DNA of 64,000 bases from Ulota crispa (GCA_963920765.1 OY987251.1:7256501-7320500), one strand, 5' to 3'; counted from the first letter of the stretch, positions 9,474-22,793 are shown. The notes: generated by a model not told the origin, from the letters alone. Numbers and translations are program-made.

Positions 9474-12300
9474 TAGCCAGATTAATTAAAATCAATACAA
9501 ATTTTATAATAACCTACTAGAACTTTATTCTCTTCATTATAAAATTCAATTTCTTTACTTTTTAAATTAACATTATTTGTAGAAACTGGGGCCCACATAT
9601 AAAACATATAAGTATTATGATCATTATCATTGTGAAATGAGTTACTAAAATCTTGTAAGATATAGGTTAAATTATTAAAAAAATAAAACTTCATAATTAA
9701 ATATTTCATTTAATTTTATTTCTTTATCTGACAAAATATCAAATTTTGTGTTTATTAAGGTTGATACTTTCACGATTACTAATTCTACTTGAACATGCTT
9801 GTATGAAGAAGGTGTTAATAGACAAAAATATTTTCCATAAAATAAATAAAAGTTTATTAACAATAGTGTTTGCTATTTTTTTTCATTCACTAAGACTAAT
9901 AATATTTATTTGAATTACATTACTTGGAGCATAGTGTCTTAATGTAAAGCCTGCATATATCTATACTTACATAACAATATTAGATAATTAAATGATTATT
10001 TCTTAAAGTATAAATGTAATATAAATAACTATAAACAAAATCTAAATTAAAATATAGTTCAAAGTGTCTTGATTGTTTGATTCCTCCTTTTTTAAGCCAA
10101 TTGTCAAATATGACTCATGTGGTAGTTTAACCTCCAATGAGTTTAGATTTGTTGTTATCTCTTGTAACTTTGTTTTACCTAATTCACTAAATTTGCTTTT
10201 AAGAACTATGCAACCAAAGAAATAAATACACATCATCGCCATCTAGCAGCATACAATTTACTAGTTTTCAAAAGATCATTTTGTTTAACTTTGTTTGCTC
10301 TAGCTTCCATACTAACAAGTTTATGTGTGAGTTCTTCATATCCACAATAATCTTCATGTTCAGTATCTTCAAAATTGATGCATTTACCACCAATATTATT
10401 TTTTTAGTATTTTTGTCTTGAATTACTACATTTTTATGCAAGATGTGAAATTTTTTCAAAAAGTACATAATCTAAGTAGATTTCATCTAGTTTTTTAAGA
10501 TTTTGTTTACTTACAATAATATATTTATATACACAACAAAAGGTTTTGTTTTTAAAATTCATTCTAACAAAATCATTTTTTGTATAAATTGATTTAATTT
10601 TGTTAAAAGAAATGTATAAAATAGTAAATCGAATTCATTTTTTGAAAGGAATTCAAAAGAATTTATTTTTATAGTAAAACAAATGAAGTGTCAAAATATT
10701 AGGATAAAGAAAAAATTCACATAGCAATAATGTTTTATCATACAAACAGAAAATATTGTGCATTTTGACAATACTCAATTAGATATGATAACAATATTGT
10801 ATTGCAATTTTTTTAATTTTTCATACATATACAAATAAGGCAGCAATATGCTGCAAAATATTAAAAATTAATGTAGCAACTTATATTTTAGTTGTATCAT
10901 GCAATGTTAGAGACATTTATATATGGAAATATTTTAAAAGACTGTATATCAATAATCACAAATTTAACCAAAATTTGACAAAAATTTCAAGTACTTTAAG
11001 CGTAAGATTCTTTTTTTGCTAACAAAAATAATACAAGAATTGAATTGAACCAATATGTGAATGTACTTTATAAAAACATCCATGTTATTGTAGCCAATTG
11101 AAGACAAAAGATTCCTTGTTATTAAAAAAAATCATATGTAATTGTTTTTTAAAAACTCATATATTTAAAACGTACGGCATCACTAAACTTGGTCTTGTGG
11201 TTGATAATTAATTAATTATTTTATTTATTTAAATATATTTATAATAACTTACTTCTTGTTTATAAAAACAAGTTCAAAGTGTTAAAACTTTAACTTGCTT
11301 TATAAATTTTAAATACTTTGCAAACTAGTTTTTAATTTTATCATCATTTTTTAAATAATAATCAGTAATTTAAATAACATATATGTAAAACATATTTATT
11401 TTATATTTATCATTTATTTTTTAATCATACTTGATATTTCATTAGCAAGTAACAAATAATGTATTAAAAAAAGTAATAGCAACATGCAAATTTTTAGATT
11501 GAAATTACAAAAAAAATGTGGAAATATTTTAGTATCTCAATAATATGAGTATTTTAAAATAAAAAAGGATCGATACATCTTATCTTTATTGCCATGCAAA
11601 AAACGTTAAAACCTATAGATTATATATATTTGAATCTATTATCCCCTAAACACCCAAGGGGGTAAGGGCAAAATGTAAATGTATTATAAAATAATACTTA
11701 TGTAACTTTGATGAAGTTTACTTCAAAAGAGGAAACAAGAATCATGATATTTAGTAATTATCCATATAGCCAAACATTCAAAAAAAGTTTTGGATTTTTA
11801 TTTAATGAATTTAGAAGCATTTATCATTTAATATCCACCAAAATTACAAATTTTATTCTTAGATTTTAAAATTTGGTTTGATTGGTTAAAAACATACATT
11901 CTATCATAAACTCCAAAAATGTAATCATTTCAAAGGAGAGAACATCATTGGTTTCCCAAAATAGTAAATTTTATAACACCAACAAATATTAAAGTGTTTA
12001 TTTTTGAAAAATTCTCCTTGATGGAGTCTAACTTGGATTGACATGATTCAAGTTGGGTTGGAAAGTAGACTTGATGCTCTATTTAAGGATTTTTTAAGTT
12101 TTTTTTCATCTCGGGTAGCCCGCAAAAATTAGGCAGCGACCAAAAAATGGTTGATTGAGCGCTTAGGGGTTAAGATAATATAAAAATAGTTACGATAATA
12201 AAATATAGTGGAATCTTTTATTTCTAAAATTGTGAAACACATTTAAATATTAAAATAACATTTGCAAAGAAGATTGAAAAGAAGTTTATTTAATTTGAGG
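9474..12300. other. Very AT-rich block of unknown origin
   Basis: Composition shifts sharply to AT at about 9470 and stays there to about 12000. On the minus strand between 9480 and 10470 four short frames of 62-75 codons lie almost end to end, with Lys/Asn/Ile-rich content. They may be decayed coding sequence of some mobile or acquired element, or a by-product of AT richness. I recognise no domain. ATCCCCTAAACACCC at 11640 and GCGCTTAGGGGTTAA ending at 12172 resemble TTAA-superfamily ends but do not form a convincing pair. Confidence 0.4.
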
Positions 12301-12324
12301 CGGATGGCGCATCGCTATTCCAAA

Positions 12325-12385
12325 GAGCTCAAATTAGAGTTACTGCCGAGCTCAAATTAGAGTTAATGCCAAGCTCAAATAGAAG
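12325..12385. repeat. 23-bp tandem repeat, about 2.5 copies
   Basis: GAGCTCAAATTAGAGTTA recurs at 12325 and 12348, with a partial copy at 12371. It lies just upstream of the hAT transposase relic. Confidence 0.65.
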
Positions 12386-12397
12386 ATTGCTCTGTAT

Positions 12398-12687
12398 GTC
12401 ATTGGAGTCCACTACATGACTCATCACACCAACCTTACAGTAGAGGCACTCTCCAGTTTATTGATAGTGCACAAGTTGGAGGCACTTTGCAAGTTACTTT
12501 ATTTAACTTCTCCAATTTGCCCAAGCGCCATCAAGAACTTACTAGACTTGCTGAAGTTGTGGAAATGGAAGGTTTGAAAATACTAAACAATGTGGCAATT
12601 TGGTGGATCTCTTTCATTGAACTCCTAAAACAAGTCTTGGAAAAATACAAGACAATAATTGTAAAGTTCTCAAAGGATGCGGCTTAG
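12398..12687 (+). pseudogene. hAT-superfamily transposase fragment (DUF4371/ZNF862-like)
   Basis: From 12398 the frame reads VIGVHYMTHHTNLTVEALSS and then IVHKLEALCKLLY. A frame change near 12500 leads to FNFSNLPKRHQELTRLAEVV, then KILNNVAIWWIS and VLEKYKTIIVKFSKDA before a stop at 12687. The order (His-rich HxxxHxTNL, IVxKLExL, LPKRHxEL, KILxNVxxxWIS, YKxLIxK) matches the catalytic-region segment of plant hAT-derived proteins of the DUF4371 / TTF-zinc-finger type. The invariant Arg before WIS is replaced (AIWWIS). Only about 95 residues of a protein usually over 600 aa remain. It is a dead fragment. Confidence 0.7.
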
Positions 12688-13250
12688 AAAAATGCCGCTT
12701 GAAGCAGAACCAGAACCAGGAGCAGAAATAGAAGCCCCCGTTACTCCAATCAAGTGATTTTTTTAAAGTATAAATGAGAGTCCATCTATTCCAAATTTGA
12801 GGAACATACTCATGTGCTTTAAGTCTAAAGTTTTGAGGTCAGCTATGCAAACTCTTCTCAAATTTTCAACCGTTGACCTTATCATTTAATTTAATTTTTA
12901 TAAATTTGATCATTTTAAAATTGTGGTAAGATTGAGAGACTCTAGAAATTCTACTTTGTTATGTTTGACGGATTGGATTTTCACAAACTTTGTATTATAC
13001 ATGTATATGTACATATCATTCTAGTAGAAAATGCTCAGGTAGATCACTCTTTGTATGTTTGGGTACCCCACGTGCGGCGAGAGGGTAATTTATAGGGGGC
13101 TATTTACTTCCTAGGCAAGAATAATAAGACCTCTATAATTATATAAATTTGAAAATCGGCTTATTTTAGGGTACTCTATAATTACTTATACAAGTTTAGA
13201 GATACCATTTTTTACTAGGCTATTTTATTTATATGGGAAAAAATAAATTC

Positions 13251-13496
13251 TTAACCCCTAAAGGATGTTGCCTGCCAAAAGTGTTATCTATATTCATAAA
13301 AAGATCATTTAGTACTTGAAAAAATGGTTATATGACAAATGTCAAAAATTCTCCAAAAAATCCTAGCTTATCATAAAAATGTTTATGACTGGTTTAAAAT
13401 TTACAATTCCAATGGGATTTATGTGCTACCTAGATACCCCATCTGTATACAACACAAGAGAGATTACACAATACATCAACATCCTTTAGGGGTTAA
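13251..13496 (+). mobile_element. TTAA-family MITE, GGATGTTG subtype (246 bp)
   Basis: The ends TTAA-CCCCTAAAGGATGTTG and CAACATCC-TTTAGGGG-TTAA are perfect inverted repeats flanked by TTAA. It is non-coding. A sibling in the opposite orientation is at 58835-59081, sharing the TTGTATAC and AAGTACTA-type phrases of the interior. Confidence 0.85.
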
Positions 13497-13794
13497 TGAA
13501 AGTGATGAGATGAAAGGGAGAGCATATTATAATTGAAAAATACAATGGAATAAGAATATTCCTCAACCCAAAGAATTCACAAGCAACTACACACAAAAGC
13601 AAATCATGAGAAAGAACTTCATGTACTAGATTTGAAAGGAAGACAATTCATAATCACTTGAAGAACAAAGAGCTTGAGCCCCAGCATCACTTGTTTATTT
13701 CCATAATCAACTTCAATTGCAACTTCATGGGCATAGTAAATGTCCTATTAGATAGGGATTTAGGATGAGCCCCAAAAGACCATACTAAATACAG

Positions 13795-13930
13795 CAGTCC
13801 CAACAGTATTGCATAAGATACTCTTACAGCATGTTAACACTTGCTGTTAAGAGGGGTATTAGTCCCAATAGTGCTATTGCATAGGATACTCTTACGATAT
13901 GTTAACACTTGCTGTTAAGAGGGGTATTAG
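13795..13930. repeat. 68-bp tandem duplication
   Basis: GTTAACACTTGCTGTTAAG starts at 13833 and 13901 (period 68). Both units include CTCTTAC and end in GAGGGGTATTAG. An inverted CTAATACCCCTCCTAATACC follows at about 13982, so this may be the core of a decayed foldback between about 13040 and 14220, whose edges share GGTAGATCACT / AGTGATCTACC. Confidence 0.75.
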
Positions 13931-14239
13931 CAAAGGAAAATTGAATGTATTTGAACATACCTTTAGAGTACAGTCATCACCCTAATACCCCTCCTAATAC
14001 CAAATGTGAACATACCCTTATATATCACCGCTATATTATATATATAAAAAAGCAATGTCCCATATTTCTAGGGACCCTATATTACTTATATTAGATTTAC
14101 CACTTTGAATGTTCCCTTTATCATTTGTAATTCTATTATAATTTTTATCTCCAATAAATAAAACCCTCCCTATATTATGCCGCACGTCATTTGTAAAATG
14201 CGCTAAGTGATCTACCCGGGAGAAAACGTGCTCCCTTAT

Positions 14240-16786
14240 GCAATTATTTTGGAACTCAAAATTTCTTAAGTTTAAATTTATTGTTTTACAAAGAAGAAAA
14301 ATTTGAGCAATTATTCTATTTTTGGGTTTGAGTGAATTATTGTTTATTTTTGAATAAAATGTTTTTAAATGCAATATTTTGTTTTAATGTCATTTGTCTT
14401 TTAGAATCTTCTTGATCATAGTTGTTTGTTGTTGCAATACAAACATGTGAAAGATGTCAAATGTGTTATATTACATTAGCACTCCCTATGTCCCTCTAAA
14501 ACATCCAAGTGAGACACATTTCTTGTACCACTAAAAAGCTCCCTTTTGCTAATTTCAAAAGTTGAACAAGCATTTGTCATGTTCAATGATTTCATGGAGG
14601 CAAGTTAAGCGATTAGGGGGCATTCCTCTCCTAGCAAGCTTGGCCTTGCCCATATGAGGTACCATTGTTGCTACTAATCATTAAATCATCAACAATGAGG
14701 AGCTAATGGCATGCACAAACATGGTACTTTTTGCATGGAATTTGAGTGTCCAAATGGCAATATTAAAATTGGAGATTTTGCATATATTTGGTAGATGATG
14801 TATTGATTCTAGAATGCATGTGTCCCTAGCACAAAGACTAAAAACATAGTTAATCCTTTGCAAGGAAGTTTTTTGGAAGTTTTTAGAAGAACATAGGGAG
14901 TAGTAAATTGTACATGATTTTTGAAATTTTGTGCAAGTATTTCTAGGTATAGACAAGTTTTTAAAATGAAGTCTCTTTTGCATTTTTTATATAGTTTCAA
15001 AAATTTGACTTTTGACATGTGATTTGAACAAATAAATAAATTGAGATGGTGCATGCATTTAAGTTCAATTTACTATACAGCATGAAGTATTATTTTGGAT
15101 TTTATATGATATATTGTGTATTGTTTCAACAACATCTCTATATGCACTGTGTAGGATTGTAATGTTTTATGTACAATAAAAATATCAACAGTTTTTTTTC
15201 ATCTTGGATACTCTTGAAGTCCTTTTTGTCACCTTTTAAAAAAAACGGTCATAATACTAAATTTTTTTTCTTTTTCTTCTTCACACAATGTTGTTGTCAA
15301 TGAACATTACCATTTACAATAGACTACAAAGCAAAATGGGTAAAAGTTTCTTTTGTTTCTCTACAATTAAAGAATCGTACATGAAATTGTGTAACATTGA
15401 GCACAAAAATCCAAGACCTTATGTGACACATAAAGTATAAAATGTTTTGACAACATTCAACAATTTACATATAATACGTTTTTATGTGCAAAAAAATTGC
15501 AACATTTTGAGAACCTATAGATGTTGAGCAAGAGGTTGTTACATAAATGGTCACTTTGTCTAAAACTAATACTAAATCTATCCTAATTTAGCAAGAAATA
15601 TATCTAGAGCTCTTGATGCTAAATTAGGGGCTCACAAAGGACATGGAGGATTTTTGACTAAGTGTAATATTGAACAAGCATCTAGGCTAACAGAGGCTTT
15701 TTCCATGTAGCACTTGCTCTAGGTTCTAATAATTTATTTACTCAAACTTCCTTGAGATAGCTTCTCTAAGTGAAAAACCTTGTCCCATGTGATCTAAAGC
15801 CAACCAAGGAATAATATAATCATACAAATTCTTAAGGGTTGTTTATACTATGATCTCCGAGTGTTGAGTCCCTTAAAATTCTTGACACCTAATTGGCCTA
15901 GGGGCTTAAAACAAAAATTTATAATTTACTACTATATTTCAATTTTTAAGTTGTGTTTCACTTGAAGATATGTACATGGTGACATCTTTTGGAAGTTTAG
16001 GCACTAAGAAAGCAAGACTTTGCTCATAGACTTGGGTGCTGTAAAAACAAAAATTCAACCAAAGATCTAAGCCCAATTAAGTTTTCCCATGAAACCCCAA
16101 TAAAACTCGTAATATTTTCTTATTACTCCTTTACAACCTAGTAAATTTAAAACCATGTTTTACTTAGATTTGAAAAGTCAGAAAGTGATACAGACTCTAA
16201 ATGAACAACATGGTCATCACATCCAAGACAAATCATTATTATTTTCCATCACATTGTGTTTACCCCTTTAATTTCCATTCATTGTTGTGTGATGTAAAAG
16301 AAGTTTAATTTTGATAAATAGATTTCCCACAACCTCATTCACATTTTTTGAAACTTTTTTGGACAAATTGATTGGTTTGCAATAATACAAACCACTCTTT
16401 AATCAGATAAAGCCCTAACATTTACATAATCAACAATAAATAACTAAACAACAACTTCACTTTAAAGATGAGGATTTTTTTGGGTTTATAGTTGTGAGCC
16501 TCTACATTGACACCTTGGACTTACACCTTCTTGTTCTTCTAATTTTGCATCTTTTAGTAAGATTTTGTAAAAGTAATCCCTAAAAATGGTGTTAAAACTA
16601 GTATTAGCCAATAGTTAGTTGTACATGGAGTTACCTCTAGAATTTTGAATCACGTGATTTTTTTCTTTGGACAAACTCAAGATTTTGTAGTAAATTTTGG
16701 ATTAAAAAATCTATACTAGCAATTTCAATTAAAATCTAACTATAGTCAATGATAGCTATCAAAACAGCAGGATTTCAATTGTCTAT
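14240..16786. other. Unassigned AT-rich intergenic sequence
   Basis: I see no gene, RNA or bounded repeat here. Reverse-strand frames near 14036-15054 are short and lack family resemblance. AACATTTT/AATGTT words are frequent but form no clear element. Confidence 0.35.
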
Positions 16787-17716
16787 TTAACCCCTAAAGG
16801 ACCATTGTCCCTTTGGGGGACAAATGGGATTTTGGGCAAGTACCTACGGCTTCAATTTTTGTCTTAATTTTTTGAAACTTTTTTTGAAGATAGAAAAACA
16901 CATTAGCTTTTGGGAAATATAATTTTTATTCCAATTGATGCCAAGGAGCAAAAGTTATGCCCAAATAAGCACAAATTTGGGGACTAGGGGCAGCAAAAAA
17001 AATTCTTATAAAAACTTGAAAAAAAAAATCAATTCTCTTTTCTTATAGATTATATCTTTGTCTACATCTGAAGCTTTGATTCATTCCATTTGGACTAATT
17101 ATGAGAAAGTTATGGACAATCTTGTTTTTTGGGCAACTCAAGCATCTTCTTGAAAATATAACTTGTAAACTTCATTTTTGAATGCAGGTCTAACATTTTT
17201 TCAAAAAAAACTATTGGAGAGAGTGAAGTTTGCTTTCTAGAACAATCTCACCATTGGGATTATTGCATTTCAATTCCAGTCTAAGGTTGTTAACAATTTA
17301 AGTTTTTGTTCAATCTCATACCTTCATCTACCTAATGTTTTTTTAAAGAATGAAAATTAAGTTTTTCTTTTAAAAAAAAATTCCCAAGATTCCCAACTCA
17401 ACTTCCCACCATGCAAAGATAGAATTCCAAACTCTATGGTGCAAAAATTTTAAGTTAAAAATGTTCAAAAATAAAAAATCTAGTCAAGCAAGGTGCAAAA
17501 AAAGTTCTTTTTTACACTTTAAATGCACATATCTTCCAATATGTGGGGTTAAAGTTATTGAGTTTTGTACAACACATTCTTATAGTAGTCTAGTACAAGA
17601 TCCTATGATCAAATATACAAAATGCCTAATTTTCAAACTTTTTTACTCTTTGCCATAGAGGTGGCAGTTTTGAGTGTCTTTTGACAGAATAAAGGCCATG
17701 ATCCTTTAGGGGTTAA
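16787..17716 (+). mobile_element. TTAA-family element, GGACC subtype (930 bp)
   Basis: It begins TTAA-CCCCTAAAGGACCATT and ends CATGATCCTTTAGGGG-TTAA. Directly inside the left end is a small stem-loop, TTGTCCC..GGGGGACAA (16803-16823). AAAGTTATG occurs at 16949 and about 17110, both near GATTCATT/TGATGCC phrases shared with other copies. No ORF over 70 aa is meaningful. It is a non-autonomous piggyBac-like element by ends and target, and the reference copy for this subtype. Confidence 0.8.
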
Positions 17717-18184
17717 AAAATGCAGAGTAAAAGTATAAGCATGCCAATCTTTTATGAAGTTCCATGGGAGAGCACATGCAAATTCCTAAATTCTTCAACT
17801 TTCAGAAAATCTTTGTTCGGACAATCAACCACATAAACCAACTATAAGATAATCCTAGAAGTTTACTAAGTTGCAATAAAATCTCATTTAAAGTTAGGAG
17901 ATAACATTTTGTTTGAATAAACGCTTCAACAAGTTTTAAGGCACTCTGATTAAAACAAGTACTTAAACAAACAATGCCAACTGTTTTTGATAATTTTTTA
18001 AAAGATTCACGTGTTGATTGACGTTTTAAAAGCATGTGACATCCAAATCAATTGAAAGTAAAAGCTTCTTTTCTTTCAACAATTCCTGTGACAAGTCAAA
18101 CAAGGCAAAGTTCTTATAAAAGAGAAATAACTTCATTTGAGGTTTTGTATTTCCTTAATTTTGACCATTATAAACTTTTAAGTC
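17717..18184. other. Unassigned spacer between TTAA-family elements
   Basis: AT-rich spacer with no gene or repeat that I can assign. Confidence 0.35.
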
Positions 18185-18827
18185 TTAATCCCTAAATGCC
18201 TGAGGCACCAAATTTTGGTATCGACAAAATTTTGAAGTTCAATGAAACTTAACTAAGTTGTTATTTTTAGAAGTTTGTATTTTTGGTATATTCTTTTTGA
18301 AGTCTAGTTTTAGCATAAAAAACCTGATTTTGAAAAAGATTGATTGTGACTTTTCTATCCAAGATTTTGTGCAAGGGTGTCATTGCAATCTTGACTTTAA
18401 GTAGTGTTGAGAATGAGCCTCACATACACTGGATCTTGGAGAAAATCCTACACAAGAAATTCATTTAAAACAATTGTAGTAGAGATTTTGAAAAGCCATA
18501 AATTGATTGAAGTTATGTACATTATGTCCTTTAACCACATAATTTTTTGGTGACCAACTTTTTAGATTTGACGTGTGAAAAGAGGATTGAAAGACTTCAA
18601 GTCATTTTCATAGTTTTAACACCCTCATGATCAAACATTATAATCTTCAATCCATAAGTGATATTGTTGTGTTTTCTTTTCCCATATGATCTCTAACATA
18701 CCTGGTTTGAATTTGTTTGGTTATAAATTTTTTTAAATTGATACAACTTATCAAAATGGTGGCTTTTTGTTCAATTTAAAACAAAACTCTAGAAGCTCAA
18801 AAAAGGACTTGGGCATTTAGGGATTCA
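18185..18827 (-). mobile_element. TTAA-family element, TGCCC subtype (~643 bp)
   Basis: The left end TTAA-TCCCTAAATGCCTGAGG pairs with the right end CTTGGGCATTTAGGGA-TTCA (TTAA decayed). The interior is the reverse complement of 51796-52443, for example TGATCAAACATTATAATCTT and AAGAGGATTGAAAGACTT. It is non-coding. Confidence 0.75.
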
Positions 18828-21747
18828 TGACTTGTCAAAAATAAAATATGAGGACAACTTGAGTTAACTTTGACTTCTTGTAGCCAATGGCGTAGTTCAT
18901 TTGTGATTAAGGTTTTTTTTAGTTAAAGTTTTACTCCAGATTAACATTTTTAAAAACATTCAAGCTTTTAGAAAACATGAGATAAATCTTAAAAAATCTT
19001 AAGTTAAAAGAAAGGGAGGCCTTGAAGAAGAGTACAAAAGGCCAACCACTCCACACACCACCTACTTTTGTTAATGTAAAGTTTATCTTTGTGTTGAAAC
19101 CTTGCATTTGTGTGTCCACGGTGTTTTTGGAGCATTTTTCTTGTTTGTTAATTTTGTTGTTTTCTTGGAGGACTAAGGGTCCTTACAAAAATTTCTCTTT
19201 TTTTGATTTGCTTATATGCATTGTTAAAATTTTGTATCAATCGTGTAAGAATTTTAGCCAAATTCTAGCGATGCCATTAACCAAAACTCTCTAGTTTGTG
19301 TTTGTGAAATACACAAGTTTTTTGTGTGAAATTTTTGATTTGGAAAGAAATTTGTTTAAAACCTTAACCTGCAGGCTGTGGTTTTAAGTCTAAACAGTGT
19401 TATCTTATTGATTTATATTCTATTTTTAGCTAATAAGGAAGCTTTGACAGTAAAAACGCCATTGTTACAATTGGCAAGCACAACCCACTCAGTTTGGAGT
19501 TGCATTAATTTTCATAATCACATACGCAACTACTTCTTTGTAGTTTTTATTTGCGATTTTCAAGTTATGTAAAGAAGAGGTTTGAAATTAAAGTTCAAAA
19601 CTTTGTTTAACTTCTTTTATAGGCCCAAGTGTTTGTTGAATGGACACTTGAGAGCTCTGACCAGTAGAGTTGTATGAAATTAAATTTCAATGAATGTTCT
19701 CAAAACTTTGATCAGTGGTAGGTTTTTTCATCCTTGTCTGGTTACAAAAGAAATCCAATGTGTAGATTAATGGATATTGTGCCCAAAATTTTATGGGCAG
19801 GTTGGCCAGGCAAAGGCAGGGCAAGCCCAAAAAAAAGAGGAAATGGAGCTAGCTGAGTCCCAAGTATGGAATACTATTTGCACAGGCCTACTTTCGTGCT
19901 GGAAACCACGCGTGGGTACATTTAGTCAGATTGGTTTCTTCAAATCCAAGCGGAAGTTGCATCACAATAGTTTCTCTTTAGAATGAGTGCCTTCACCAAA
20001 ACTCTAACCCGGAGGGTTTCTTTTATATATAGATAGAAAGAAACCTCAAATCTAAGATCCAGTGATCTTTCAAAGTTTATTTTCTTTGATTACACTTTTA
20101 CTAGCATGTTGAGTTCAACTTTTGAAAGCGAAGTCGGAGACTAATATGTGGTTCTGGTGCAAAAGTTGCATAGTTAGGTTTGTTAATGGCTCAAGATATT
20201 ATTAGTGAGTTTGTATTAGTTGGTGTTCAGTGCTATAACAGACAGGGAGCAAGCCTAACTATCCACTCAAAAACACTATGACTGACACCATGTCATCAAC
20301 AAAACCAAATAGTTAAGAATATCCTGATGCGCTAGAAATATTTGCAAATGTTTACATAATTCACAATCATGACCATTCTTGCAGACATTTGTTGTATCGT
20401 CTATTTTTACAAACAAGTTGCACGTACAGTATAACATCTTCATTTCGGCATCGCCTCGATATTAATACACAAAAGTGTAAAATCTGCAATCACGTTCCAA
20501 GCTCCACTTACAAAATGATAAAACCTGGGTCACAATTATCTCGAATCACATTACGTTTTCACTCACATCACAATAATATCCTCACATTCACCACGACTTA
20601 AAGAAAGGTTGATAAGGTAGACATATCCATTCCATTAGGATACCGCAAGGTCTCTGAAAATTCAGGAAAACAATATTGAGGGTTAGCCTTCCAACAAGCT
20701 ATAGTGGAACGTTATTTCTATGGAAAAGGGTATTGTGGAAATTTTTTTATATTAGAGGGTAAAGTTATTGCTCATAGGACTTTAAAAGTAATTATAAACT
20801 AACACTGAAATTGTTTGGATGTGTTCTTATAATGGCACTTGACGATTCCAATCCCAAACCAGTTTAGCAATCAACATGTGATAGGACTTGCTTGTACAAA
20901 TAGCCACTTTGGGTTCAAGAGTGTATGGTTAACACCTCAAATGTAGGATGCAAATTTGAAGTCACTTACGAATGGGTATGTCTAACTTAGTGCAACAATC
21001 ACTCCGCCGCACTCATAAGCGACCTAGCCATTTGCCCACTGCTCATCTCAAAGAACTCAAGCAACCGCCAACTCTAGCACCTCCGTAATTACAACAAATC
21101 CACTGAGAAAAAACTTTAGCAACCTTCTATAGTAGTGCCTCAAATGCAGCAACTCGCAAAAACAACCCTAAACAGTCCCCAATTTAGGCGCCAAACTCAA
21201 ATGCCACAGTCTGCTGAGACCCCGCCCAAACCCAAATTTGAAATCGCAAAAGCACGCCTTTGGAAGAATTTGAATTAGGATTCTAGGATTTAATGGACTT
21301 CTCCAACAAGTACTGATATTACTACTGAAGCTTCTTTCAATTAATCATACCCTTTGACCTTTCATTCAATTATGGTGTCATTGATTAATTGGCGGCAAGT
21401 TTGCTAATTAAGTGCCATTTTGTGGCATTGATCATGATTTTTACAAACACATAATTAGGAGTCCGTTTATTAACTGACCGGGAATATCATGAGATTTTTA
21501 GATAGAGAGTGGGGTAATTATGATTGCTGTATTGATTACTTGAGTTACGAGTTCCCTGAGCCTCATTTATAGTATTGTAGGCTTTTGAGGTTGATTCCAT
21601 AAACTCTGTTTAGGATTTGCGAACCACTACGGCCTCTCTCACTCAGGTTTGCAATTACGCTTTTCTCCTTGGATCGGTGCTTTCATAAGATCATTTGTGT
21701 TCAGTAATTATTTCTGGATCGTTTTTCTATCTCACTCCCTGCTTTAA
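18828..21747. other. Unassigned intergenic sequence
   Basis: No convincing gene. Frames at 19022, 19378, 19777 and 20389 are under 91 codons with no recognisable domain. The stretch 20970-21240 is more GC-rich (GCCGCACTCATAAGCGACC) and could be a gene relic, but I cannot identify it. Confidence 0.3.
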
Positions 21748-21748
21748 G

Positions 21749-22388
21749 AGCATCCACACCCTTGCACGCAACCTGGAGCACAGTATTTAGTGTGCATTCA
21801 CAATCTTTGGGCTTGCTCAAATCTTTGTTGCTCCACCCTTGTCCTCAAGCAAGTACAAGCAAGTACAAGCAAGCATTGGAAGCGTATCACGGAGGATGGA
21901 ACACCATATTCATTAAATTGGGAAAAACGGGTGTCCCAACTTGTACTCCCTCTCAAACCCAAAAAGTTAGATTTGAAGGTATCAAATTCAGTCTGAGCCA
22001 CTAAGATGTTTTCCCTTGCAAATCCCTCCTCTTAGGTGAGGACACATGTACCCAAAAAAAATGTTGAGCTCGGTTTGAGATCACCTCAAACTTCTGAAAA
22101 CGATTATGAAATTCCCAGAATGTACCCTTTTTCCCAATTTAATGAATATGGTGTTATATAGGGTGTTGAGCTTCAATTGTGCATGGGCCTCTTGTGTCAA
22201 CCAATCATCAAGATTTGATTGTCCAAGATTTGAGCGCACTACCAATTCATCAAACCCTAAACATTCTGGTGTTCAAGATATAATTGAGTGAGCCTTGGTT
22301 TACATACATCTTTGACACATTTGCAGTGAGACACACCATACCCAGTGCTATTGAGGGGACATGTTTAACGTACAAGGGTGCGGATGCT
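21749..22388. mobile_element. AGCATCC-ended element carrying a nested MITE
   Basis: The ends AGCATCCACACCCTTG and CAAGGGTGCGGATGCT are 16-bp inverted repeats with one mismatch. The element is about 640 bp, non-coding, and contains the nested ATTCATTAAATTGGG foldback at 21900-22155. The tandem word AAGCAAGTAC repeats near 21847-21868. The superfamily is not fixed. Confidence 0.6.
21900..22155. mobile_element. ATTCATTAAATTGGG-family MITE, copy 1
   Basis: The ends AACACCATATTCATTAAATT and AATTTAATGAATATGGTGTT are perfect inverted repeats about 256 bp apart. Siblings are at 25702-25971 and 28291-28544, and a fragment begins at 39625. This copy sits inside the AGCATCC-ended element. Confidence 0.75.
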
Positions 22389-22793
22389 GTAAGAGCTTCT
22401 GTTCCAGCATTTGTTTGAGATTTTAGGTCCTTCCGAGGGAGAAAGAAATTCTTTCATACAGGGAATTTGCATGTGCAATGGAATGTTCTTTTCGGTATTT
22501 CTCGTTGATCATGCTTGGCTACTGGTTTTTGCGTTAATATGATTGAGAGAGAAGAGCTCGTGGTTGCCAAATCTTTCCTAAGGGTTACCTGCAATCTGAT
22601 CGCTAAGATGTTGCCATATGTGGACCCAAACTTTTCAAGATTAGGGGTAGTCACACCTTCCCTGGCGCATTCTCAATCTTCAGAAAATGATTACATAGTA
22701 GACCGACCGTAATTGGCGGGAGGTCCATTCTCCAAAGGTGGAGCAATTTTCTTCTTCTACCAATTGGGCTAAGAAGACCTAGCGCACAAGTTT

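Noticed and set aside
13255-13268. CCCTAAA words at element ends look like the plant telomere repeat
   Set aside because: They occur singly at transposon termini with TTAA outside, never as tandem CCCTAAA arrays, so they are not interstitial telomeres.
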